9,867 bases of DNA from Gemmatimonadota bacterium. GTDB lineage: Bacteria > Gemmatimonadota > Gemmatimonadetes > Longimicrobiales > UBA6960. Positions 1 through 7,265 of this stretch are shown piece by piece. The position numbers and the translations under genes are program-made. The notes beneath the pieces were generated by a model. It was not told where the DNA came from, made no database searches, and was given only the letters and a program-made list of their open reading frames with translations. The stretch lies in contig JAHWKH010000059.1 in assembly GCA_019347995.1 (NCBI GenBank), positions 1 to 9,867 of the forward strand, written 5' to 3'. Position 1 is the first letter of the stretch. Every line of letters begins with the position of its first letter.

Positions 1-1221
1 ATAGATGTCGCGCAGGGCCGGGTCCCGGGCCGCCCGGAGCGTGCTCAGCACTCCGTCGATGCCCCGGCGGCGGCCCTCGATGCGGTCGAGGTATCCCTCG
101 CGCTCGAGGATCTGGAGCTTGCGGTCCAGGACGTCCACCGCGTCCTCCAGATAGCCCTGCAGCGCCGGCCGACCCTCCTTGCGGACCACCGTGTCGGGAT
201 CCTCTCCCGGCGGCAGCGTCACCACGGCCGGGCTGAGCCCCGCCGCCAGGAGGACGTCGCCCGCGCGGAACGTGGCCTCCAGCCCCGCCCGATCCGAATC
301 GAACAGGAGGAACACCCGCTTCGTGTAGCGGCCCAGCAGCCGCGCCTGCTCCTCCGTCATGGAGGTGCCCAGCGGCGCGACCACGTTGTCGAATCCGGCG
401 GCGGCCAGGGAGACCAGGTCCATGTATCCCTCCACCACCATGACCGCTCCCTCACGGCGGATGTTGTGGCGGGCCCACGAGAGCCCGTAGAGCACGTCCC
501 CTTTGTGATAGACCGGAGTCTCGGGGGAGTTCAGGTACTTCGGCCCCTTGTCGCCCTTGCCCAGCACCCGGGCGCCGAACGCCACCACGCGGCCGCCCAG
601 CTCCTCGATGGGGAAGACCACCCGGTGGCGGAAGCGGTCGTAGGGCTCGGGGGCCTTCTCGCTGGTGGAGAGGAGCCCCACCTCCATGAGCAGATCGTCG
701 TCGAAGCCGTGCACGGCCGCGGCGTCGCGCAGCGCCCGCCAGTCGTCGGGGGCGTAGCCCAGCCCGAAGCGCTCGACGATCGCGTCGTCGACGCCGCGGC
801 TCGTCAGGTAGTCGCGGGCGTCGCGGCCCTCCTCCGGGTCGGCGAGACGCTCGGCGTAGAAGGCGCGGGCGAAGGCGTTCACCTCGTAGAGGGGCCGGTT
901 GGGATCGTCGCGCGCCTCGTCGCCCTGGCGGGTCTCGCGCAGCTCGATGCCCACCTTCCCCGCCACGTGGCGCACCGCCTCCACGAACTCCAGGCCGCCC
1001 TTCTTCATGAGGAAGGAGAAGACGTCGCCGGACGCGCCGCAGCCGAAGCAGTTGTAGAAACCCTTGGAGGGCACGACGTAGAAGCTGGGGGTGCGCTCCT
1101 CGTGGAAGGGGCAGCGCGCCTTGTAGTCCTTGCCGGACTTCTTGAGGGGCACGTAGTCGGAGATGACGTCCACGATGTCGGCGCGCAGCCGCACCTCCTC
1201 GACCTGGTCGTCGGGGATCAT
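1..1221 (-). CDS. dnaG: DNA primase DnaG, 3'-truncated by the window edge
   Basis: DnaG makes the RNA primers for the lagging strand at the replication fork. The first 407 codons are present and read open to base 1; the helicase-binding C-terminus lies outside. The N-terminus carries the CHC2 zinc ribbon: C37-x2-H40, then C58-x2-C61 (CPFH and CFGC). The RNA-polymerase domain follows, with ERFGLGYAP (150-158), RFRHRVVFPI (196-205) and KYLNSPETP (228-236). The TOPRIM core has VVEGYMD with E264, then FDSDRAG with D308 and D310, and the acidic EDPD motif (340-343). All expected catalytic and zinc residues are intact. The ATG overlaps the mutS2 stop as ATGA, and a GAGGG stands 4 nt upstream, so translation is probably coupled to mutS2. 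No promoter is visible between the two genes. Confidence 0.97.
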   Translation of the reverse strand, partial: MIPDDQVEEVRLRADIVDVISDYVPLKKSGKDYKARCPFHEERTPSFYVVPSKGFYNCFGCGASGDVFSFLMKKGGLEFVEAVRHVAGKVGIELRETRQGDEARDDPNRPLYEVNAFARAFYAERLADPEEGRDARDYLTSRGVDDAIVERFGLGYAPDDWRALRDAAAVHGFDDDLLMEVGLLSTSEKAPEPYDRFRHRVVFPIEELGGRVVAFGARVLGKGDKGPKYLNSPETPVYHKGDVLYGLSWARHNIRREGAVMVVEGYMDLVSLAAAGFDNVVAPLGTSMTEEQARLLGRYTKRVFLLFDSDRAGLEATFRAGDVLLAAGLSPAVVTLPPGEDPDTVVRKEGRPALQGYLEDAVDVLDRKLQILEREGYLDRIEGRRRGIDGVLSTLRAARDPALRDIY

Positions 1222-3641
1222 CCCACCCTCGCCACGGTGACGCCTGCGCCCCCTTCACCGGGCCGCCCCAGGCGGAACTCCTTCACCCGCCGGTCGATCT
1301 CCAGCAGCTCCTGGACCCGGGCGCGCACCGCCCCCGTGCCCTTCCCGTGGATGATGAGCAGGTCGCTCAGGCCACCCACGACGGCGGCGTCCAGCGCGCG
1401 GCCCAGCTCCAGCTCCACCTCCTCCACCCGATAACCGCGCAGGTCCACCTCGCTGCTCGGATCGGTCTCGGGCCCGCTCCATCCGCCGCGGTCGGCGGCG
1501 GAGCGCTCGTCCCGGGCGGCGCCGGCCGCGGCGGTGGCGCGGGTCCGGCGGGCGCCTTCCTCCTCCGCCCCCCCGCCCTGGTGCGGCACCGCCTCCAGGT
1601 CGGCGGCGGGAAGCTCCATGCGCAGCCCCCCCACCTCCACCACGGCCCGGCCCCCCTTCAGGCCGGCGACGACGCCCTTCTGGCCCCCGCCGGGCAGACG
1701 CACCCGCTGGCCCACCGCGAGCTCCGGCGCCTCGCCGGCCGCGGCGGCCTCCCCGGGCTTGCGCTCCTTCTGGCGCCGGGCCGCCTCCTCGACCCGCCGC
1801 CGCGCCCGGCGGCTCGCCTCGTCCACGTCGCCCTCGGCGTCGGCCGCCGACCTCACCTCCCGGATGGCGTCCTCCACCTCCTCGCGGGCGTCCATGAGGA
1901 GGCGGCGAGCCTCTTCGCGGGAGCGGCGCTCGGCCGTGCGCTCCTGCCGCCGCAGCTCGGCTTCCCGGTCCTGGAGCTCCTCGCGCAGGCGGGTCGCCTC
2001 GGTCCTCTCCCGGGCCAGGTCGGCGACCAGCGTCTCCGCCTCCTTCTCCTTGCGCTCCAGCGTCTCCAGGAGGTCCTCGACGGAGGCCTCGCCTTGCGAC
2101 ACGTGGCCCTCGGCCCGGTCCATCACGTCGGTGGGAAAGCCCAGGCGGCGCGCGATGGCGAGCCCGTAGCTGCGGCCGGGACGGCCCTTCACCAGCCGGT
2201 ACGTAGGCTCCATGCGGTCGGGATCGAACTGGAGCGAGGCGTTGACGACCCCGCTGCCGTCCGTATCCAGCGTCTTGAGCTGGCCCAGGTGGGACGTGAC
2301 GACCGACAGCGCGCCCCGCTCCACCAGCGTCTCCAGGATGGCCCGGGCGAGGGCGGCCCCCTCCATGGGATCGGTGCCCGTCCCCATCTCGTCGATGAGC
2401 ACCAGGCTCGTGCCGTCGGCCTCGGCGACGATCTCCTTGAGGTTCTCCAGGTGCGCCGAGAAGGTGGAGAGGCTCTCGGCGATGGACTGCTCGTCGCCGA
2501 TGTCGGCGAAGATGCCGCCGAAGACGGGCAGTCGTGTCCCCGCGCGCACGGGGGGGATGAATCCACTCTGGGCCAGCGCGGCCGCGAGCCCCAGCGCCTT
2601 GAGGAAGACGCTCTTCCCGCCGGTGTTGGGCCCGGACACCACCATGGCGCGCTCGCCGGGCTCGAGGCGCAGGTCGAAGGGCACCACGTCCTCCTGCTTG
2701 GCCAGGAGGAGGGGGTGGCGCCCCCCCACCACCTCGAGCGCCCCGGACCCGGGGGCGAGGAGCTCGGGCTTCGTGGCGCGCCACTCCGTGGCCATGCGCG
2801 CCCGGGCGTGGAGGCTGTCGAAGTCCACCAGGGCCTCCTGCGAGCCGGTCAGCGCGTCGGCCTCGGGCGCCAGCCGGCCGGTGAGCTCGCGCAGGATCCG
2901 CTGGATCTCGCGCTGCTCGTCGCGCTCCAGGTCGCGCAGCTCGTTCATGAGCCGGATGGCGATGGGCGGCTCCACGAAGACGGTGGCGCCGGTGCCCGAC
3001 TCGTCGTGGACGAAGCCGCCCACCTCCCCCTTCCCCTCCCTGCGCACCGGGATGACGTAGCGCCCCTCCCGGATGGTGACCGAGGCGTCGCCCACCTGGA
3101 CGCGCTCGGGCAGGGTGCGCATGTACGACTCGAGCTTCTGCACGATGCGGGAGTGGGCGCGCTTGAGCTCACCGCGAATGCGCTTGAGCTCCCGGCTGGC
3201 GGTGTCCAGCACCGAGCCGTCGGCCTCGACGGTGCGGACGATCGCCTCCTCCAGCTCCGGATGCTCGTGGAGGCGCTCGCGGAGGGAGCCGAGGGCCGGG
3301 TGGTCGCCGGCGCGGCCGTCCAGCTCCCGCCCCAGCTCGCGGCCCGACGCCAGCAGGACGCCCAGGCGGTGGACCTCCACCGGCTCCAGGAAGCTCCCCT
3401 TCACCGCCAGGCGGCGGAGGGTGGCCCGGGCGTCGGGGATGGTCGGCGGGCCCCATCCCGCCTTCTCCTGGAGGAACGCCATCGTCTGGGCCACCCGCTC
3501 CAGCTCCCGGCGCAGCGCCTCGGGGTCGGTGCCCGGCTCCCGCGCGAGGACCGCCTCGCGGCCCGGCTCGCTGGCCGCGCGGCCCGCCACGAGGGCCAGC
3601 ACGCGGGGCAGCTCCAGGACCTCGAGGGCGTGGCGGTTCAC
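1218..3641 (-). CDS. mutS2: MutS2: MutS-type ATPase with C-terminal Smr endonuclease domain
   Basis: The product is 807 residues, close to the usual 780-800. It shows a MutS-like core and lever (about 1-320) and an ABC-type ATPase with Walker A GPNTGGKS (337-344), the stretch GDEQSIAESLSTFSAHLENL (382-401) and Walker B LVLIDEMGTGTDP (413-425). A long charged helical coiled coil spans about 520-630, followed by a small beta-rich KOW-like segment (640-683), a low-complexity linker and an Smr domain (about 731-807) with VDLRG and HGKGTG. It lacks the N-terminal mismatch-recognition domain of MutS. Family members bind branched DNA and restrain recombination; the Bacillus protein is also reported to act on collided ribosomes. 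The GTG at 3641 is chosen because VNRHALEVLELPRV matches the family N-terminus and a strong Shine-Dalgarno precedes it. The open frame runs on to 3770 but would overlap yqeY. It ends in an ATGA overlap with dnaG. Confidence 0.96.
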   Translation of the reverse strand: MNRHALEVLELPRVLALVAGRAASEPGREAVLAREPGTDPEALRRELERVAQTMAFLQEKAGWGPPTIPDARATLRRLAVKGSFLEPVEVHRLGVLLASGRELGRELDGRAGDHPALGSLRERLHEHPELEEAIVRTVEADGSVLDTASRELKRIRGELKRAHSRIVQKLESYMRTLPERVQVGDASVTIREGRYVIPVRREGKGEVGGFVHDESGTGATVFVEPPIAIRLMNELRDLERDEQREIQRILRELTGRLAPEADALTGSQEALVDFDSLHARARMATEWRATKPELLAPGSGALEVVGGRHPLLLAKQEDVVPFDLRLEPGERAMVVSGPNTGGKSVFLKALGLAAALAQSGFIPPVRAGTRLPVFGGIFADIGDEQSIAESLSTFSAHLENLKEIVAEADGTSLVLIDEMGTGTDPMEGAALARAILETLVERGALSVVTSHLGQLKTLDTDGSGVVNASLQFDPDRMEPTYRLVKGRPGRSYGLAIARRLGFPTDVMDRAEGHVSQGEASVEDLLETLERKEKEAETLVADLARERTEATRLREELQDREAELRRQERTAERRSREEARRLLMDAREEVEDAIREVRSAADAEGDVDEASRRARRRVEEAARRQKERKPGEAAAAGEAPELAVGQRVRLPGGGQKGVVAGLKGGRAVVEVGGLRMELPAADLEAVPHQGGGAEEEGARRTRATAAAGAARDERSAADRGGWSGPETDPSSEVDLRGYRVEEVELELGRALDAAVVGGLSDLLIIHGKGTGAVRARVQELLEIDRRVKEFRLGRPGEGGAGVTVARVG

Positions 3642-3649
3642 GGCCGGTG

Positions 3650-3657
3650 CCCCTCCC
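3650..3657 (-). promoter_or_regulatory. Ribosome binding site that fixes the mutS2 start
   Basis: On the minus strand GGGAGGGG lies 8 nt before the GTG at 3641. It supports that start over upstream in-frame codons that would overlap yqeY. Confidence 0.7.
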
Positions 3658-3675
3658 GGTTCGACGCGGGCGTCG

Positions 3676-4119
3676 TCACCTCGCTCCGAGCTCCTCGCGC
3701 ACGATCCGGTTCGCCTCCTTCCCGTCGAAGCGTCCCTTGAGGCGGGGCATGACCCGGCCCATGACCGCACCCATGTCGGTGGCTCCGTCGGCGATGGCCT
3801 CGCGCACCAGGGCCCGGACCTCGTCCTCCGCGAGCGGCTCGGGCATGTACTCCTGGAGCACGACGGCCTCGGACTCCTCCTTGGCCGCCAGCTCCTCGCG
3901 GCCGCCGCTCCTCATCTGGTCCGCCGCCTCGCGCCGCTGCTTGACCGCCCGGGTCAGGACGTCCAGGACGTCCTCGTCGCCGGCCTCCCTGCCCTGGTCG
4001 ATCTCGCGGTTGCGGATCTCGGAGATCGTGGTGCCGAGGATGAGGGTGCGCTGCCGGTCCCGCTCTTTCCGGGCCCGGTTCAGATCCGCCTGGAGGCGGG
4101 ATTTAAGCTCGCTGCTCAC
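3676..4119 (-). CDS. yqeY: GatB/YqeY domain protein
   Basis: This 147-residue product has the length and all-helical character of stand-alone YqeY proteins, which resemble the tail domain of the GatB subunit of tRNA amidotransferase. The diagnostic pattern is present: an N-terminal helix (LKSRLQADLNRARKERD), a TTISEIRNREID segment, a central VLTRAVKQRREAADQ helix, LQEYMPEPL at 88-96, and a C-terminal MGRVMPRLKGRFDGKEANRIV. The precise role is not established for the family; a link to tRNA-dependent amidation or tRNA binding is usually assumed. The start is a GTG at 4119 with only a weak upstream GAGA, chosen because the family begins at this point. It sits 85 nt after the HIT gene and 34 nt before mutS2, so it is probably co-transcribed with both. 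In many bacteria yqeY is next to rpsU and dnaG; rpsU is absent here. Confidence 0.95.
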   Translation of the reverse strand: MSSELKSRLQADLNRARKERDRQRTLILGTTISEIRNREIDQGREAGDEDVLDVLTRAVKQRREAADQMRSGGREELAAKEESEAVVLQEYMPEPLAEDEVRALVREAIADGATDMGAVMGRVMPRLKGRFDGKEANRIVREELGAR

Positions 4120-4204
4120 GGGGGTCTCGTCGGGTCGGGGGTCCCCTGGTGGCGGACGCGGGACCTACGGGGGGCAGGCCGCCGTCCACCGTCGAAAGAT
4201 AACC

Positions 4205-4555
4205 TCAGCCGGGCGGCCAGGAGAGGTCGCGGCCGCCCAAGAGGTGCATGTGGACGTGGAACACGGTCTGGCCGGCGCCCCGCCCGCAGTTCACCACCAC
4301 GCGCCAGCCGTCGTCGGCCACGCCCTCCTCCCTCGCCAGGTCCCGCGCCAGGAGGTGCATGTCGCCCAGCAGCTCGCGGTGCTCGTCGCGAAGCTCGTTG
4401 AGCGAAGGGATGTGCTCCACCGGGATGACGAGCAGGTGGGTCGGCGCCTTGGGATCGATGTCACGGAACGCCACCAGGCGTCCGTCCTCGTAGACCACGT
4501 CGGCGTCCAGCTCCCCCGCGGCGATCCTGCAGAAGAGACAATCGGAGTCGGTCAC
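4205..4555 (-). CDS. hinT: HIT family protein (HinT-like purine nucleotide hydrolase)
   Basis: The 116-residue product matches the HINT branch of the histidine triad superfamily, cytosolic hydrolases of nucleoside phosphoramidates. The triad is HVHMH at H100, H102 and H104, followed by the branch-typical tail LLGGRDLSWPPG. The N-terminus has CLFC (C6, C9), which with downstream histidines (for example H48) can form the structural zinc site seen in many bacterial members. DIDPKAPTHLLVIP (32-45) is the conserved core strand region. The GTG at 4555 is chosen because it starts directly before TDSDCLFCRI and has GGAGG about 4 nt upstream; the frame is open further upstream but that sequence has no family similarity. 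It is the first gene of the left minus-strand run, facing a divergent spacer, so its promoter should lie in 4556-4729. The exact substrate cannot be read from sequence. Confidence 0.95.
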   Translation of the reverse strand: MTDSDCLFCRIAAGELDADVVYEDGRLVAFRDIDPKAPTHLLVIPVEHIPSLNELRDEHRELLGDMHLLARDLAREEGVADDGWRVVVNCGRGAGQTVFHVHMHLLGGRDLSWPPG

Positions 4556-4729
4556 GGCTCCTCCGGGACGATCCTGCGGAAGAGGGTCGGGGCGGAAGGC
4601 TTCGCGGCGGGATACCCCTGTCCGGGGGTGGGGGGTTCCGGCGCGTTCCGCCATGGGAGCGCGCCGGAAGGCCAGGTAGGCTGGGACATCGCGCTGTGGC
4701 CGCACCATCGACCCCGACCAGGAGGAACC
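4556..4729. promoter_or_regulatory. Divergent spacer between HIT gene and plus-strand small gene
   Basis: This 174-bp stretch is the only divergent promoter region in the window and must hold start signals for both directions unless transcription reads in. I see no convincing -35/-10 pair. The best plus-strand -10-like hexamer is TAGGCT at 4677-4682, without a good -35. It contains a G-rich run at 4622-4635 and the large palindrome listed separately. Confidence 0.5.
4636..4669. repeat. 34-bp near-perfect palindrome / hairpin in divergent spacer
   Basis: The arms TTCCGGCGCG (4636-4645) and CGCGCCGGAA (4660-4669) are exact reverse complements. Pairing continues inward: T4646 with G4659 (a wobble pair in plus-strand RNA), then TCC (4647-4649) with GGA (4656-4658), leaving the loop GCCATG. 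That is a 14-bp stem with a six-base loop. There is no T-run after it on either strand, so it is a poor intrinsic terminator. Its place near the middle of the divergent spacer (centre 77 nt from the plus-strand ATG and 97 nt from the HIT start) fits an operator for a dimeric regulator, or a leader hairpin of the small gene. The function is inference; the symmetry is seen directly. Confidence 0.6.
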
Positions 4730-5113
4730 ATGGAGAGCCTCGCCCACCGCACCGCGCTCGCCCTGTCGCGCCACCCGTCTCCCGCCGTTCCCTTCGGGGA
4801 GGCCGTCCGGCTGGCGCGCGCGACGGGGATGCCCGTCACGGAGGCGGTGCTCCTGCGCAGCCTCCGCGCCGAGCCCGAGCTCTTCCGGGTCCTGGCGCCC
4901 TGGCGTGAGCCGTGGGCCACGTCGCCCGCCGAGCCGTGGCTCGTGCCCCTCCAGGGAGACGACCGGGACAGCACGGCGCCGGCCAGCCTGCGCCGGCTGC
5001 GCACGTCCCTGGTCTGGCTCGGGCGCACGGTGGACGACCGATCGAAGTCCGCCATGGCACGCTGGTTCTCGCTGGTGCGCGAGGCGGAGAGGGTCCGCAG
5101 GGCGGCCGGGTGA
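4730..5113 (+). CDS. Hypothetical protein, 127 aa, only plus-strand gene
   Basis: I do not recognise this protein. The gene looks real: ATG with a textbook AGGAGG (4720-4725) 4 nt upstream, strong GC bias at third codon positions, and placement between two minus-strand runs with its own upstream spacer. The product is soluble in appearance, with no signal peptide or membrane segment. Residues 20-55 (PFGEAVRLARATGMPVTEAVLLRSLRAEPELFRVL) suggest two or three helices that could form a small winged-helix fold. A Pro/Trp-rich middle (56-75: APWREPWATSPAEPWLVP) follows, and the basic helical tail is WFSLVREAERVRRAAG. Its stop codon falls in the loop of the first hairpin of a tandem repeat that copies this tail. 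It is convergent with prmA. A DNA-binding role is only a guess. Confidence 0.75.
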   Translation: MESLAHRTALALSRHPSPAVPFGEAVRLARATGMPVTEAVLLRSLRAEPELFRVLAPWREPWATSPAEPWLVPLQGDDRDSTAPASLRRLRTSLVWLGRTVDDRSKSAMARWFSLVREAERVRRAAG

Positions 5114-5202
5114 GCCCGGACGCGGGAGAGGGTCCGCAGAACGGCCGGGTGAGCCCGGACCAGGAGAGGGTCCGCAGAACGGCCGGGTGAGCCCGGACGC
5201 GG
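5087..5202. repeat. Three-copy tandem repeat, 39/38/39 bp, with hairpins
   Basis: Copies run 5087-5125, 5126-5163 and 5164-5202, each beginning GAGAGGGTCCGCAG. Copy 1 has GGCGGCC where copies 2 and 3 have AACGGCC, and copy 2 ends in ACCAG rather than ACGCGG. Each copy holds the hairpin CCGGG-TGAG-CCCGG; the first is at 5106-5119. An alternative longer pairing GGTCCG with CGGACC exists in copy 2 (5131-5136 with 5156-5161). Copy 1 is the coding tail of the plus-strand gene, and its TGA stop (5111-5113) sits in the TGAG loop; the later copies re-encode ERVRRTAG plus stop. The array fills the whole space between two convergent genes. It may act as a bidirectional terminator or mRNA 3'-end block, although no T-run follows. 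Confidence 0.85.
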
Positions 5203-5205
5203 CGA

Positions 5206-6075
5206 TCAGCCGGCGCGGCGGAAGCGTCCGGATCGCCACTCGCCGTCGGCGTCCACGGCCTCCTGGGTCCACCCCGCCGCGGCCGCCTCGGCGGCGAAGC
5301 CCTCCCATTCCCCGGCCAGGATGCCGCCGAGGACGAGCCAGCCTCCCGGACGGACCGTGTCCGCGAACGCCCCCAGGAGGGGTCGCAGCACGCCGCTCTC
5401 GATGTTGGCCATCAGGCCGTCCACCGGCCCGCGAAGGGGGAGGTCCTCCGCCGTGGCCCACGTCTCCTCGACACTCACCCGATCGGCGACCCCGTTGCGC
5501 TCCACGTTCTCGAGGGCCGCGGGGACGGCCAGGGCGTCGCCCTCCATCGCCGTGACCTCGCTCGCTCCCAGCAGCGCCGCCGCCACGGCCAGGATCGCGG
5601 AGCCGGCCCCCACGTCCAGCAGGCGCTCCCCGGACGCGACCGTGCCGTCCATCAGCCGCAGGCACCCGCGGGTCGTGCCGTGCTCGGCGGTGCCGAAGGC
5701 CATGCCGGGGTCGACGGTCACCACCAGGTCGCCGTCGCGACGCTCGGGCTCGCACCAGGAGGGCGTCACCACGAGCCTGTCCGTGATGCGCCGGGGGGCG
5801 AGGCCGCGCTTCCACGTCTCGGCCCAGTCCTCCTGCTCCTGCCAGGTCAGGCGCACGTCGAGGCCGGCGAGGCCCGTGAGGGCGCGCAGGCGGGCCTCCA
5901 GGGCCTCCACCGAGACCTGTCCGGCCGGCGGCTCGGGCAGGTGGGTGACGGCGCGTCCCTCCCGCTCCTCCACGGCGCGGCCCCCGAGGAGCAGGAGGCC
6001 CTCGGTGACGAGCCCGTCGTCGTCCGGCGGCACGGCCACGCTCACGACGAGCCAGCGGCCGGGGACGGCGCTCAA
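5206..6075 (-). CDS. prmA: Ribosomal protein L11 methyltransferase (PrmA-like), divergent
   Basis: The 289-residue product is close to the 293 residues of E. coli PrmA, an S-adenosylmethionine-dependent enzyme that methylates ribosomal protein L11 in the cytosol. The family block [20 protein letters not shown] (83-102) joins the N-terminal substrate domain to the catalytic one, followed by [13 protein letters not shown] (122-129), SAM motif [12 protein letters not shown] (152-162), the acidic loop AMEGD, NVERNG (190-195) and ANIESGVL (223-230). Deviations from the family: GTGTHPTT is GTAEHGTT, the third glycine of GxGxG is alanine (A160), and ANIL is ANIE. The start is a TTG at 6075 whose TTGA overlaps the dnaJ stop; AAGGAGG lies 10 nt upstream inside dnaJ. 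A GTG at 6045 is a weaker alternative. The identity is sure at superfamily level, and L11 as substrate is likely. Confidence 0.88.
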   Translation of the reverse strand: MSAVPGRWLVVSVAVPPDDDGLVTEGLLLLGGRAVEEREGRAVTHLPEPPAGQVSVEALEARLRALTGLAGLDVRLTWQEQEDWAETWKRGLAPRRITDRLVVTPSWCEPERRDGDLVVTVDPGMAFGTAEHGTTRGCLRLMDGTVASGERLLDVGAGSAILAVAAALLGASEVTAMEGDALAVPAALENVERNGVADRVSVEETWATAEDLPLRGPVDGLMANIESGVLRPLLGAFADTVRPGGWLVLGGILAGEWEGFAAEAAAAGWTQEAVDADGEWRSGRFRRAG

Positions 6076-7232
6076 GCGCCGAACGCCTCCTTCACGCGCG
6101 ACCAGAAGCCCCGACGGCCGCGGTCCACCCGCTCGGGCGCCGGGTCCTCGATGGCGCGCAGGCGCCGGAACAGCTCCTCCTGCTCGCCCGTGAGGTGGTC
6201 GGGTGTCCATACGGTGATGCGCACCAGGAGGTCGCCTCGGGCTCCACCCTCCAGGTGGGGCAGGCCCTCCCCGCGCAGGCGGAGCGTCTGACCGCTCTGG
6301 GTGCCCGGAGGCACCGTGAGGCGGGCCGTGCCGGTCACGGTGGGCACGGCCACCTCGTCTCCGAGCACCGCCTGTGAGATCGTCACCGGGAGCTCGTGGA
6401 GGAGGTCGCCGTCCTGGCGGACGAAGCGCTCGTCGTCCTCGACCTCGAGCAGGACCACGAGGTCGCCCCGGGGACCGCCCCGGGGTCCAGCGTTCCCCTG
6501 CCCGCGCAGCGTGATGAAGTTCTCCGACGTGACGCCCGGCGGGACCGCCACCGGCACCTCGCGCTCGCCGCGCACACGACCCTCCCCGTGGCAGCGCGTG
6601 CAGGGCTTCTCCACGATGCGCCCCTCGCCCCGGCAGCGGCGGCACGGCTGCACGCTCACGAGCTGGCCGAAGACGGAGCGCTGCACCAGCCTCTCCTCGC
6701 CCGACCCCCCGCACGAGGGGCAGGGCTCCGGCGTCGTGCCGGGCTCGGCGCCCGCCCCCTCGCAGCGGTCGCACACGTCGAGGAGCGCCACCTGGAGGGT
6801 CTTCTCCACGCCGGTAGCCACCTCCTGGAGCGTGAGGTGGAGGCGCACGCGCGCCGGCTGCCCACGGGTCGGGCCCGCCCGGCTGCCGGGCCCTCCGGTG
6901 CGGCGCTGCCCGAAGATGTCGCCGAATCCGGAGAAGCCCCCGAAATCGCGCATGAAGATGTCGATGGCGTCGGAGAAGTCGAACCCGCCGGCTCCGAAGC
7001 CGCCCGGTCCTCCCTTGACCCCCGCCTCGCCATAGCGGTCGTACGTCGCCCGCTTGTCGGGGTCGCGCAGGACCTCGTAGGCCTGCGTGATCTCCTTGAA
7101 GCGCTCCTCCGACTCCTTGGAGCCGTCGTTGCGGTCGGGGTGGAATTCCAGCGCCAGCTTCCTGTACGCCTTCTTGATCTCCTCGCCATCGGCATCGCGG
7201 CTCACGCCGAGGAGCTGATAATAGTCGGCCAT
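6072..7232 (-). CDS. dnaJ: Co-chaperone DnaJ (Hsp40, type I)
   Basis: DnaJ delivers unfolded clients to DnaK and stimulates its ATPase. The 386-residue product has every type I domain. The J domain (1-68) has [10 protein letters not shown] and the essential HPD at 31-33. A Gly/Phe-rich linker (about 72-118) includes [11 protein letters not shown]. The zinc domain has four CxxCxGxG repeats: C154/C157, C171/C174, C197/C200 and C211/C214. The C-terminal client-binding domains contain [17 protein letters not shown] and the LRGEGLPHL strand. Nothing is missing. The ATG at 7232 is preferred over an in-frame GTG five codons upstream (7247): MADYY is the normal N-terminus and GGGA lies 4 nt before it. 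It is 32 nt downstream of hrcA and overlaps prmA by 4 nt. Heat-shock control through the operator upstream of hrcA is likely. grpE and dnaK are not adjacent. Confidence 0.97.
   Translation of the reverse strand: MADYYQLLGVSRDADGEEIKKAYRKLALEFHPDRNDGSKESEERFKEITQAYEVLRDPDKRATYDRYGEAGVKGGPGGFGAGGFDFSDAIDIFMRDFGGFSGFGDIFGQRRTGGPGSRAGPTRGQPARVRLHLTLQEVATGVEKTLQVALLDVCDRCEGAGAEPGTTPEPCPSCGGSGEERLVQRSVFGQLVSVQPCRRCRGEGRIVEKPCTRCHGEGRVRGEREVPVAVPPGVTSENFITLRGQGNAGPRGGPRGDLVVLLEVEDDERFVRQDGDLLHELPVTISQAVLGDEVAVPTVTGTARLTVPPGTQSGQTLRLRGEGLPHLEGGARGDLLVRITVWTPDHLTGEQEELFRRLRAIEDPAPERVDRGRRGFWSRVKEAFGA
6086..6092 (-). promoter_or_regulatory. Ribosome binding site inside dnaJ that fixes the prmA TTG start
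   Basis: AAGGAGG on the minus strand, within the last codons of dnaJ (KEAFGA), is 10 nt before the TTG at 6075. It supports the rare start codon and translational coupling of prmA to dnaJ. Confidence 0.7.
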
Positions 7233-7245
7233 CGTGTCCCTGTTC

Positions 7246-7265
7246 ACGTCCCGTTACGTCCCGTT
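7246..7265. repeat. Exact 10-bp tandem duplication in the hrcA-dnaJ spacer
   Basis: ACGTCCCGTT occurs twice back to back (7246-7255, 7256-7265). On the transcribed strand this reads AACGGGACGT twice, followed by the degenerate AACAGGGACACG that leads into the dnaJ ATG. The repeat takes up most of the 32-nt spacer and touches the TAA of hrcA (7265-7267). Each copy carries a GGGA resembling a weak Shine-Dalgarno. Confidence 0.8.

Noticed and set aside
466..1434. Plus-strand frame antisense to dnaG
   Set aside because: It has no ribosome binding site or recognisable domain; dnaG on the other strand has all its motifs.
1347..3740. A 797-codon plus-strand open frame antisense to mutS2
   Set aside because: Long antisense frames are expected in very GC-rich DNA. 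The translation is His/Leu/Pro-rich without any domain, while the minus strand encodes a complete MutS2.
3642..3770. Longer mutS2 start giving 850 residues
   Set aside because: The extra 43 residues overlap yqeY, lack family similarity, and the GTG at 3641 has a strong Shine-Dalgarno.
4120..4204. A possible rpsU or separate promoter between the HIT gene and yqeY
   Set aside because: The 85-nt gap is too short for rpsU, and no -35/-10 pair or strong hairpin is visible.
4605..4640. ECF-sigma-like GGAAC and TATCC elements on the minus strand before the HIT gene
   Set aside because: The hexamers are too loose, and one half overlaps the palindrome; nothing distinguishes it from chance.
4556..5815. 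Upstream extension of the HIT frame to a 536-residue protein
   Set aside because: It crosses the small plus-strand gene, the repeat array and part of prmA, and the added sequence is Arg/Gly/Pro-rich shadow translation.
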